In this document: in pieces, positions 20,866 through 30,188 of the stretch
Layout of the letters: each line of letters starts with the position of its first letter
How positions within the stretch are numbered: position 1 is the stretch's first letter
NCBI GenBank assembly: GCA_902651635.1
Contig: CACRSC010000020.1
Location: 182,556 to 213,146 of the forward strand
DNA length: 30,591 bases
Direction: 5' to 3'
Origin: Mastigamoeba balamuthi
Taxonomy: Eukaryota; Evosea; Mastigamoebida; Mastigamoebidae
Translations under genes and position numbers: made by a program
The notes under the pieces: generated by a model
Told to the model about the DNA's origin: nothing
Database searches by the model: none
What the model saw: the letters and a program-made list of their open reading frames with translations, nothing else

Positions 20866-21216
20866 ATGGCACAGCCCACAGCCCCCTACGCCCCCGCACA
20901 GCAGTACGGCGACCAGTGCGCCTACGCCCCGCCCCCGGGCCAGTACGCGGCGCCTCCTCCCCAGCAGCCCTACGGCGCAGGCCCCTACCCCCCGCCCGCT
21001 GGCCCCTACGCGGCCCCGCCCCCGCAGCCCGCCTACGCCCCTGGGCCCCAGCCAGCCTACGCCGCCGGGCCCTGCCCCCCGCCAGCAAGCCTACGCCGCC
21101 GGCCCCTACCCCCCGCCCCCGCAGCCCCAGTACGCGGGGGCCCCTACCCGCCGCCGGGCGCCGAGCCCTACTACACCAACAACAACAACGTACGCCACTC
21201 GCTCTGCTCTCTCCTC

Positions 21217-21256
<40 letters not shown>

Positions 21257-21542
21257 ATCTTTCCCTTCTCTGTGCTCTGTGCTCTCTGTTCTCTCAGTTC
21301 TCGCTCTGCTCTCTCCCCCTTTCACTCTCGCTCCCCTCGCACTGGCACACGCGCGGCTGACACAGTGGACCCCACCGCAGCAGGGAGGGGCGCCGCCGGT
21401 GGTGGTGGTGGTCAAGGAGAAGAAGGTGGAGAAGCACGAGCACCACGACGGCGGGGGCGTCTCGGACGAGGCCGCTGCCTGCTGCGCCTGCGCCTGCCTG
21501 ACCGCCGCCTGCGCCTGCCTGCTCGAGTCGCTCTGCAACTGA
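20866..21542 (+). CDS. Pro/Tyr/Gln-rich protein with Cys-rich (CYSTM-like) C-terminus
   Basis: Exons 20866-21189 and 21381-21542 (161 residues); the intron 21190-21380 holds a (CT)17 tract. The N-terminal half is repeats of the PYPPP / QPAYAPG type. The C-terminal exon has a charged KEKKVEKHEHHD stretch followed by a Cys/Ala/Leu-rich tail (ACCACACLTAACACLLESLC). Such Pro/Tyr/Gln-rich proteins with a terminal Cys-rich hydrophobic module resemble CYSTM-type tail-anchored or palmitoylated stress proteins. The family call is tentative. From about 21082 to 21136 the repeat pattern continues in another reading frame and then returns, suggesting two compensating single-base differences in C- and G-runs. 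Confidence 0.65.
21221..21254. repeat. (CT)17 microsatellite in an intron
   Basis: Thirty-four nt of uninterrupted CT in the single intron of the Pro-rich gene. It may act as the intron's pyrimidine-rich region, or simply be a slippage-prone tract. Confidence 0.9.
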
Positions 21543-22209
21543 GCCCCCCGCGCCTCACCTCCCGCGTCGCGTCCACGCCGTGGCCTCTGCGGGGACCTGG
21601 GCCGCAGACCCCGCACAGGGGCCCGCGCAGGGGACACGTCACAGGTTCACTCTCATCATCGTAACACCCACGCACGCCGCTACGAAACAATGAAACACTC
21701 AGCTTTCCTCTCGCAGCGCTCTCTCTCTCTCTGGCTCCCTTCGGTGCCGCTCGTTGCCCGTGGGGGTCCGCTGGGCTGCTGGGTGTGCGGGCTGTGGTGT
21801 GCGGACCGAAAAAACCGGCGGACGGTTGTTGATTTTCGGCGACCTGCCAAACACAGGGCCCGGACGCGGCAGCGTCACACATCTGGAACTGCCGCGCGCA
21901 CTGGCGGCTGCCCGGTGCACCTATCGCTGTGCCTGGCAGCCCACATGCGTGCAGCCGTTGTGGCTGCCCGTGAGTGCACCATAGCTGCCCCCGATTTCTC
22001 AAGAGATCGAGATTGCCGGATCTATTTTTGCTTCCTGGAAACAGAGTGAAGGAACAGGCATTGGAAGCTCCCTTTGACAGAAGCAGGCTCGGAGGGTGAC
22101 CTGTCTCCGTCGGAACTCTGTGTCCCCCTTTGTAATGCGGCCTATCTGAAATCCCGACGAGGATCATGATCTGTGTGTACGCACGCAATTCAAAGAACAC
22201 CAGAGGGAC
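21543..22209. other. Intergenic region before the second F-box gene
   Basis: No gene is supported. A short inverted stretch, TCTC-AA-GAGA, lies near 21995-22004, about 200 nt before the next ATG. Confidence 0.55.
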
Positions 22210-24490
22210 ATGGAGACGGAGCAGAGCAAGAGGGCACGCACCGCCTGCGGCACGCCCACGCACCTCCTGGACCTGCCCCCCGACGTCCTGGCCCACGTGG
22301 CCTCGCACCTGGCGCCCCCGGAGGTGGCCCGCCTCGCGCAGTGCTGCCGCTGCCTGCGCTCCCTCGTCCACGGCCCCGCTGGCGACGGCCCCCGAGACGG
22401 CGGCCCCCGCGGCGCCTCCGGCATGCCCACCGCCTGGCGCGCCATCCTCGGCCGCTGCCTCGCGCCGCACAGGGCCGCCGCGGCCCGGCTGGCCACAGTG
22501 GCTGCCCGCAGCGACGGCAGCGGCGGCGACGACGACGTTGGACGGGGAGGTGCTTGCTGCCTTGTCCGCTCCGCGGGGGGGGGGGGGGGGGGTCGGATCG
22601 AATCACCCGCATTCGGGTGGAAGCCCGCAAGTGATTTCGCGAGGGCAATTGCTATTCGAGAGTTTTTCTTTCTGCGACGAGAATGACCCGCTTTTGAGGC
22701 CATTCCTTTATTTGGCATCCCCCTCAGCTCTACCATGGTACTCTATCCACCACATACTACATACAATTCTTTGTTGATTTGCCAGGGAGGGCTCCTGATG
22801 AGGACTCACCGACCCCCGCGCCAGAGTCGAGGCTCGTCAGCGCGCTGCTGCCAGAGGACCAGCGCGGGCAGTTCGAGGACTGGCTCAAGGACACACTGCG
22901 GTCCGTGCAGCGTGGCGCGGGGCAGAAGCTGCAGGCGGAGGAGGCGGTCGACGGGGGCGCGTCGATGGTCGCTGCCGCTGCCGCGGGTCTCCTGGTGATG
23001 CCGCGCAACTGTCAGAGGCTGGGCTACGTCACGGCGACGCTGGCGTGCACGCCAGAGGTGGGGCCGGTCAGCAGTTGCGCAATCGAGATCCGAGACGCCC
23101 CGCGGACTGCGAACAGCATCGCCGAGATGATACCATCAAGTTTCTCAATAGGCCTCACCTCTGCTCGCCTCTCACGGTGCTCTCGGTGCAGGGAATGGCG
23201 CGTACCTGCACATTGGCAAGTGCCTTGTGCTGGCCAGAGTCCAAGCGGATGCTCGGGTTGTCCGCGAGTTCGGTGAAGAGATCGGGGCCGTTGTTGTGGC
23301 TGGAAGAGAAGAGGGCGAGTTCGTGCTGGTATCCGCAGGTACGCATCCATGTATTTCTCTCTATGAGGCTACACTAACAGAAGCCCAGGGTCCACCCTGC
23401 ATTGCTTCCAGCTCTCTCCTGACGAGTCGTCGCTGGAGCAGTTGTGGGAGTTCAGCTCAGAGCAGACCATAATCGCTTTCGCTGCCGTCAGCGAGCAATG
23501 GGTTGTTGTTGCCACCGAGAAGGGCCACTGGGTTCTCGACAGATTGGGGCGCACAGTGGTCAGCGTCAAGCTTGGGTGAGAAAAAGCCCACAGCTGCGGA
23601 GGAGAGGAACTAACGCCTTGCCAACGCAGGGACACCGGCTGCACGCCAATGCCGGCGGGGGCAGAGTGGTCGGACTTTGAGAACACGACAACGAGGTGCC
23701 TAGCTGCTGCAGATTACGCTCGTGTAGTTTACAACCTGCCCGGGTACATTCCGACCGAAGTGCACAGAGATGCCGATGATTGCTGTTACGGGGTAACACC
23801 GTTTGTGGTCGTCTCCCGGTCCAGCTGGCAGGTATCCCCCACAGTGGAACCGAAGACCTTAAACGTGCGAGGCAGGTTGAGAGGATGATTCTCGTCGAGA
23901 GCTGGGACGATAGAATGGAGTGGTCTCTCCACGGTGGCTTGCTTGTTCTGGCGACCCCGATGGCCTGCCAGTCGGGCAACAGCATCTCCGCCATCTCGCT
24001 CGAGACGGGGAAGCTCTCGTGGATGCTCAGCTGCACGCAGGGGGCGTCGTGGGAGGTCCTGTGCGGCAGCTCGATGGGAGTTTTGTTTGTGCACAACAAC
24101 ATGTGCATGATGGCGCTCGACGTCCTTACGGGAGTGCCTCTGAGCTGCACCAATCTCGGTTGGAAGGGAACCGAGTCCACAGGACTGGCTCTCTGCACGG
24201 ATGGCCAACTCATCCTCTGGCGGCAGCTCTGCACCTCGGGGGAGAAGGAGAATTTCACGCTATTCTCGTACGTCGTTGGGCCGGAGATGAAGATCTACCA
24301 GAAGAACCAACTGATTTCCTGTTCGGGCTATCAATTCCCTGATTACGTGCACAACGAGGCAACCTATGCACAAGAGGAGCTCTTCATACAACGGCCCTGC
24401 CTCGTCGAAAGCCCCGGGAAAGGGAAGTTCCTGTGCTGGGGCAGAACGGAAAGCAATCTCGTGCACGCCAACTGGGCACCAATTCGGTGA
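22210..24490 (+). CDS. F-box protein with WD40/PQQ-like beta-propeller
   Basis: Probable SCF ubiquitin-ligase adaptor. Exons: 22210-22549, 22786-23139, 23192-23338, 23389-23575, 23630-23831, 23876-24490 (614 residues, phases consistent). A basic N-terminus (SKRART) is followed by an F-box at about 16-57 (LLDLPPDVLAHVASHL, ARLAQCCRCLRSL). The C-terminal two thirds show repeated beta-strand blades with Trp/Gly turns (HIGKCLVLARV, EQWVVVATEKGHWVLDRLG, ISLETGKLSWMLSC, MALDVLTGVPLSC), as in PQQ/WD40-like propellers. Exact blade number is not clear. The first intron (236 nt) contains an 18-G run. The stop codon overlaps a consensus GTGAGT donor, so a further 3' exon cannot be excluded. Start chosen at the first ATG of the frame, 29 codons ahead of the core F-box helices. 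Confidence 0.75.
22575..22592. repeat. Poly-G run in an intron
   Basis: Eighteen consecutive G residues inside the first intron of the F-box/propeller gene. It could form G-quadruplex structure, and its length is likely to be error-prone. Confidence 0.9.
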
Positions 24491-24989
24491 GTACAGAGCT
24501 TTCCTAGCGACCTGCTTGGACTGGAAATCCTGTGGAAACAGCAAATAACAAGTTGATGTCTGGGAGGAACCTGGATGTACAAGGGAATTTTATGTAACGG
24601 GAAGATGACTTCCTTACGCACTTATCTGGCCTCTTGGCTCTCTGCTTTGCCTGCTGCTCTACTATCAGCGAACTGGTTGGGCCCCCAGATCCACTGTGAG
24701 ATGACTTGGTTGTCATGCTGTTTTCCATATTTATGTGGCAGGCTCTGGCAAGAAGGGAAGTGGGAGCAAAGAACAGGGCACATGGAATATTTGTGTGACT
24801 CTGCTTGCTTGCATTTGTTTGGTTCAACAGCATGGCTGATTCAATAGAACCCGGGCCAGCGCCGCTCGCTTCCCGTCATAATATTGTCATTAGGAGAGAG
24901 GCTGCAGATATTCTTCTGTGAATCTCTTGGGAGAGATTCGTTTACCCGTTTTTGTCTTGTGCACACTCGGGGACGACGTGTCGCGCGAT
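24491..24989. other. Intergenic region with an upstream hairpin
   Basis: About 500 nt without a supported gene. It includes a perfect hairpin at 24920-24939 (GAATCTC, 6-nt loop, GAGATTC) roughly 50 nt before the next ATG. Confidence 0.6.
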
Positions 24990-26091
24990 ATGATGATGAT
25001 GGACGCCGGCAGCACCCCCGGGGGCGAGGCCCTCCTCAGCCCCGCCCCTCCCTCCCGCCCCTACCTCTTCGTCTCGTGCACCGCCCTCACCCCCGACTTC
25101 CGCCACTCGGTGCGCCCTCCGCCCTCTCTCTCTATCTCCCGATCCCCCCGTGGTGACGTGGCGTCGCCCTCTCTGGCCCCCGCCCGCCCGCCAGATGGAG
25201 ATCGTCGTGCCCGGCGCATGGCGAGAGCACCGCCAGATCACGGAGGACGCCATCACGCGCGCGGGGGAGGCCGCGCGCATCGTCGACGCCCAGACCCTCG
25301 CAGGTTCGGCGCCCCCATCAATTGACCCCTGAATTCAGATGTGAAATTCGCGATTCCCCCAATTCCCGCATCCGGGAAATGAAGCCAACTTTGAGGCCCC
25401 GCGGGCGCGCTGGGCAGATGTGTCGTGCCCGTGCGAGTGCGTGGCGAAGGTCCGGCACGGGCACGTCCAGCGCTGCGGCGAGGGCGGCGAGCGGTACTGC
25501 TTCACGCTGCGGCGCGCCTGCACGTGCAGGCAGCCCACGCAGCGCGACCTGCTCGTCGTCGTCGACCTCGGCGACCTCGTGCTCACCTGGCCCCTCCGGC
25601 TCAGCTTCTGCTCGCGCCGCCGGCGTGGCACCCCCGCTGCCTCGGCCGCCGCGCGCAGCAGCAGCGCCAGCGCCAGCGCGAGCTCTGGCGCAGGTGCTGG
25701 CGCTGACGCTGGGGCACTTGTGCCGCTGGCTGTGCCGCACGTGAGACCGCTGGAGCCTGTGCTGCGGCTGGCCAAGGAGCGCAAGAGCCACGCGCCGCGG
25801 CTAGTGCTGTCGCTCTCGCTGATGCAGTACGACGCGAGCGACGAGGCGCTGATGAAGCGCGAGGTCGAGACGGTGCTGGAGATGGTCGAGGCCATCGTCT
25901 CGGGGCTCTCGCGCGCACACATCAGCTGGCTGGGCGGCACGGCCAAGCGCACGCTGCTGGTCATCACCGCCTACAAGAGCTTCGACAGCTGGATCGCCGC
26001 CAAGACCCTCATGGCGCGCTACGTCGCCAACCGGGGGCTGAACTTCAGCAACAAGCGGCAGATCCTGTACAGAGACAGCTTCGCCCTCTGA
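24990..26091 (+). CDS. Uncharacterised protein with a Cys-rich segment
   Basis: Not recognised. Exons 24990-25109, 25195-25303 and 25385-26091 (311 residues, phases consistent). It begins MMMMDAGSTPGG and has no signal peptide. A middle segment is Cys-rich (CPCECVAKVRHGHVQRC, then CFTLRRACTC), which could bind metal. A low-complexity Ala/Ser/Gly linker follows, and a well-structured-looking, charged C-terminal part (VLSLSLMQYDASDEALMKRE, TLMARYVANRGLNFSNKRQ). GC3 codon bias and clean splice phases argue that it is a real gene. No transmembrane segment is obvious. It converges on the MFS gene with 83 nt between stops. Confidence 0.65.
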
Positions 26092-26174
26092 CAGGCCACC
26101 CCCCGGGCGCAGGCGCGTCCGCGGGGTGCTATGAGAACGCAGGAGGCAGAAAAACAACGGCTACACGAGATCTA

Positions 26175-28154
26175 TTACGCAGAGGGCGCGACTGCTGGCG
26201 CTGGTGGCGTGGCCTGTGCCTGTGCCTGTGCTGTGCTCTGCTGCTGCTGCTGCGCCCTTCTCTTCTTACGGAGGAACGCCAGGTGGCCGGAGAGCCCGAG
26301 GGAGAGCAGCATGCCAGCGCCGCCCACAGCGGCGACGATGGCGTAGGACGTGCGGTACGCGGCGTCCGAGGGCACCGAGACGGTCCTGGACGCCGAGACG
26401 GCGAGGCGCACGGGGCTGTGCTCGAGGACGATGCCTATGATGACGGGGCTCACGGAGCTCCCGATGATGCGGCACAGCGTGTTGGTGCCCGAGGCGGCGC
26501 CGAACTGCTCGCGCGTCGCGTACACGGCGAGCGTGTTCATCATCGCCACCGACGTGATGCCCGTGCAGCACCCGACGCCTGCGCACGCCGCTGGTGAGGC
26601 CGCCGTGGCGCTGGGAGGGGGGGAGCGAGCGCACAGATGTTGATGACGATGACCGACGCCAGCGTGTAGTGGAAGCGGACCGCGGCGCCGGCGCCGGCGA
26701 CGAGGATGGCGAAGGAGAGCGTCAGGAGGTCCGAGTAGCCGACCTTCTTGCCGAGCCACGTCGTCAGCGGCGCGATGACCAGCATCGGGAGGCCGAACGG
26801 CAGCAGCAGCACGCCGACCATCAGCTGCGTCTTGTGGCGGGCGGGCAGGATCTCGGCGTGCTCGGGCAGCGGCGAGAGGTAGAGGTAGGGCGCCAGCGTG
26901 AAGAAGGCGTAGAGCGCGAAGCCGTAGGTGAACGAGATGGCCGCGACGAAGACGAGGTTGCGCGTGAAGATGAGCCGCACGGGCACCAGCGGGTCCTTGA
27001 TGAGGAACCACTCGACGAGCCCGAAGGCGACGATGAGCAGGAAGCCGATGATGATCAGGCACAGCGTCACGGGCGACGTCCACCCGCACTCTGCGCGCCG
27101 GGCCACGTCAGGGGTCTGCAGCCACTCACCCGCGGGCGGGGAACACGCACTGTCGTATATCGTCAGGCCTGCGAGCAGCATGACGACGCCGGCAGCGATG
27201 AGCACGGCGCCGACGACGTCGGGCCTCTTCCTCCGCTTGGGCGAGCCCGCGGGGGCCGGGGGGTTGGGCGGCAGCGTGAAGAAGAAGGCGACGGCCACGA
27301 TGACGATCAGGGGCAGCGTCGTGAAGAAGACGTTCTGCCACGTGGAGATCCCGTCGACCGTGGCGGCGCCGCCCACGAGGCCCACGCTGATGCCGATCGA
27401 GTAGTTGGCCGAGATGAGCCCGATGCCCAGCTGCACGTACTTCTGGGGGAACAGCTTCCTGATGGTCGTGAAGCTCAGCACGTACACCTGCAACCGCATT
27501 CGCGTACCGGTTTACACGCGTCGGGGGTGCGCCGGGAGGAGGGCACGCACGGCCATGCCCAGGCCCTGGACGAAGCGGAACGCCAGCAGGACCCAGAAGG
27601 TGCGCGAGCAGCCCGCGCCGATCTGGCCGGCGCTGAAGGCGGCGAGGCTGCCCAGCGCGACCCACTTGGTGCCGTACATGTCGGCGAGCGAGCCCGCGAT
27701 AGGGGTCCACACGCCGCCGACGATGTTGTACGAGCTGAGGATCCAGGGCGCCCAGCTGCGCTCGCCGGGGAACATGCTGTTGATCATGGGCAGCATCGGC
27801 ACGACGCACATGTTCACGTACATCACCGCGAACTGGGCGGGAGGGTCAGGGGTGTGCCAGAGGGCCGCTCTCGGCACGCACGGTGAGCAGCAGCAGCTCG
27901 ATCATGAGGGCCCAGTGGCGCAGGGTGAAGTGCTGCTCGCTGGGCTTGGGCGGCGGCGGGGCGCAGGCGCCGTCGTTGTTCTGACAGGTCGACGACGCGG
28001 GGGTGTCGTCGTCGCCCAGGGGCTCCATCTCGACGACCGAGACCACCGCCACGTTGGCCTCGGCGGCGCAGGCGCCCTCGTCGACCTGGTCCTGGTTGCA
28101 CCCGCCGGCGGGCGTGGTCGTGGCGGTGGGCGCCTCAGGGTCGTCCGAGGACAT
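26175..28154 (-). CDS. MFS transporter, DHA2-like (drug:H+ antiporter type)
   Basis: Integral membrane transporter of the major facilitator superfamily, probably in the 14-helix DHA2/EmrB-type group. The substrate cannot be read from sequence. Exons in coding order: 28154-27882, 27832-27551, 27487-26635, 26578-26175 (603 residues, phases consistent). A roughly 75-residue acidic cytosolic N-terminus precedes the first helix (HWALMIELLLLT + FAVMYVNMCVV). Typical features are WILSSYNIVGGVWTPIAGSL, the motif A-like loop SLADMYGTKW, FRFVQGLGMA, and a C-terminal half with FGAASGTNTLCRIIGSSVSP. Hydrophobic helices alternate with short loops throughout. The tail is basic then Gln/Ala/Pro-rich (RKKRRAQQQQQ). 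Introns use GTGCGT, GTGCGT and GTGCGC donors, the local consensus. Confidence 0.85.
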
Positions 28155-28355
28155 CTCGGGTGTGCGTCTCTCCCGCAAGTTGTGAGACTGAACACAGTGC
28201 ACACAAAACAGGTGCGGTTTTAATCTGTGGGTGTGCTTCTCAGTGTGTTTCTCCTGCTTCTCAAGGGTTTTCTCAAGCTTCTCCGACGTGTGTTGGGGTC
28301 CGATCATCAGTGATAATCACCTAACTCCGATCCAGCAGAAATGCAGATATTGGAT

Positions 28356-28360
28356 AAAAA
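28356..28360 (-). terminator. RNA polymerase III T5 terminator of the tRNA
   Basis: Five A on the plus strand read as TTTTT on the tRNA strand, starting 3 nt after the acceptor stem. This is the usual Pol III stop. Confidence 0.7.
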
Positions 28361-28362
28361 GT

Positions 28363-28433
28363 TCCGAAGCCGGGAATCGAACCCGGGGCAAGCAGGTGAG
28401 AGCCGCTTATGTTACCAACTACACCACTTCGGA
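28363..28433 (-). tRNA. tRNA-Glu, anticodon CTC
   Basis: A full 71-nt cloverleaf can be folded by eye. The acceptor stem is TCCGAAG/CTTCGGA and the D stem GTGT/ACAT. The anticodon stem is AGCGG/CTGCT with loop CTCTCAC (anticodon CTC), and the T stem CCGGG/CCCGG with loop TTCGATT. Pol III A-box (TGGTGTAGTTGG) and B-box (GGTTCGATTCC) sequences are intact, CCA is not encoded, there is no intron, and a T5 terminator follows. It decodes GAG, a codon heavily used by the GC-rich genes here. Confidence 0.95.
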
Positions 28434-28768
28434 TACACAAGTAAGTGCTTCCGAGGTATCTGTGGTCCAGGAGGAGCGAAAGGAGAGATCTCACTTGCCC
28501 GCCTTCCAGTCCTGCCATAGCTCCCCCCTGAACTAGCTACGCCATCTCCGGCCCGCTGCTCCGATGCCGCTTATTCGTCTCGGATCTCCTCTGTAGATTT
28601 CCTGCAGATACAAGATGGGGGAAGCAGCCTGCTTTTTCCGTGGCCGTCTACGTCACAACTGAAGAATCACAACGGCACAACCACTTCGCTCGTCTCCTCC
28701 CCACTTCCCCACACCCTCGACCCCCTCTGCTTCCTCTCTCACCCCAGACCCTCCCCCCTGACACCAAA

Positions 28769-30039
28769 ATGGTCCGCGTGGGCTTTGTGGGCGTGGGCAA
28801 CATGGGCGGGGCCCTCGTGGCTGCGCTGGTGGCCAAGGGCGTCTGCCGCCGCGACGAGGTCTTCGCCTCGGACAAGGTCCCCGCCGCCCTCGACCGCGCC
28901 GCCCGCGAGTGGCGCGTCTGCACGTCGCCCGACGTCTCCGAGTGCGTCCGCGGCTCCGACGTGATCTTCCTGGCCGTCAAGCCCCAGGACGTCGATGCCA
29001 CCCTCAAGCACGCCTTCTCTCCCCACCGCTTATCCGCCGTTTCTGCACCGTTTTCACCTCGGTTATTCCGCATCCATGTCGCTGCTGCTCTGAGGTCTAC
29101 CGGGACGTGCCTCACCTCAGTTGTTCTGGCGCTCTGGCTCTGCTTTTGTTTTTCGATGTGGGGGGTATAAATAGTAAGGCTCTTTGTGCCGGCAATTCCT
29201 GTAGGCGCGGCGAAAAACGATCTGATGCCGAGTTGCGTGCAGGCAGATGAGGGGCGCGTGGGCCAACAACAAGGTGCTGATCAGCATCTGCGCGGGCGTG
29301 CAGCTGTGCACGCTGGAGCACCTGCTGGGCGGCGAGGCCAAGATCGTGCGCGTGATGCCCAACACGCCCTGCATGGTCGGCGCCATGGCCGCGGGCTACG
29401 CCTGCAACCCCTCCGTCACCGAGGAGGAGGCCGCCCTCGTCAGCAAGGTGCGGCCCCCATTTCCTGTCTTTTCTTTGATTTTTATTGAAATCAACTTAAT
29501 TTCAATTCGATTCAATCAATCGAATTAATACCGCAGATTCTGTCGAGCGCGGGGGTTGCGTACCGCCTGCCCGAGAGCGCGCTCAACGCCGTGACGGGGC
29601 TGTCGGGGTCGGGCCCCGCGTACGTGGCGTACCTCGTGCGCGAGTTCGCCAAGGCGGGCGAGGCCGTGGGGCTGCCGGCCGAGGTGTCCTACGGCCTGGC
29701 GCTGCAGACGTTCTACGGCACCTCGCGGCTCCTGCAGCAGAAGAAGATGTCGCCCGACGACCTCATCAAGATGGTCACCAGCCCCAAGGGTGCGTGCGGC
29801 CTGAAGAAGGATCGATTCCTGGCGTCTCCGAATTGAAACTGGATTCTGAGAGATTCAATCAAGATTCAGGAGCAGCAGCACTGACAGCGGCAGCACACTG
29901 CACTGCAGGGACGACGTATGCGGGGAGGCAGATACTCGAGTACAGCGCCGTGGCCCAAGTGCTGCTGGACACCGTCAAGGCGGGCACCGACCGCTCCGCC
30001 GAGCTCGGCGCAGCGGCCGCCATCCGCCCCAAGCTCTAG
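28769..30039 (+). CDS. PYCR: Pyrroline-5-carboxylate reductase
   Basis: Catalyses the last step of proline synthesis, NAD(P)H-dependent reduction of 1-pyrroline-5-carboxylate. Exons: 28769-29007, 29243-29447, 29537-29789, 29909-30039 (275 residues, the usual family length). The N-terminal Rossmann motif is VGFVGVGNMGGAL, followed by DVIFLAVKPQDV, ISICAGVQLCTLEHLLGG and VMPNTPCMVGAMAAGY. The C-terminal helical dimerisation and substrate domain has the family signature TGLSGSGPAYVAYLVREFA and SPKGTTYAG. The first intron (29008-29242) is best read as GC-AG with donor GCACGC, which restores TLKQMRGAWANNKVLISICAG-type continuity. Start chosen at the first ATG before the Rossmann strand. Confidence 0.93.
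29008..29242 (+). other. GC-AG intron (donor GCACGC)
   Basis: CTCAA|GCACGC and GTGCAG|GCAG join in phase to give ATLKQMRGAWANNKVLI in P5C reductase. No GT donor near the end of the conserved VKPQDVDATLK segment works. Confidence 0.65.
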
Positions 30040-30188
30040 GGATTGGGGACACTCGCCCACTGGCCACCCAAGAGTTTCCTTGGCCCTCTGTGAACAGCCC
30101 AACCCAAATCAAATGGAATTGATTCTGCAGGAGAGATTCACAAATATCCTCGATTACGTCATTTCGAATCAGACCGGTCTGTCCCGAG

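Larger units (their letters stand above)
28155..28768. other. Divergent intergenic region carrying a tRNA gene
   Basis: Lies between the MFS start (minus) and the P5C reductase start (plus). Apart from the tRNA-Glu gene I see no coding signal. Confidence 0.6.

Noticed and set aside
26594-27886. 430-codon open frame on the plus strand
   Set aside because: Antisense shadow of the MFS transporter; charged low-complexity composition with no domain.
28480-28560. Possible second tRNA on the minus strand (A-box-like TGGCGTAGCTAG)
   Set aside because: No B-box or T-arm can be found, and no acceptor stem closes.
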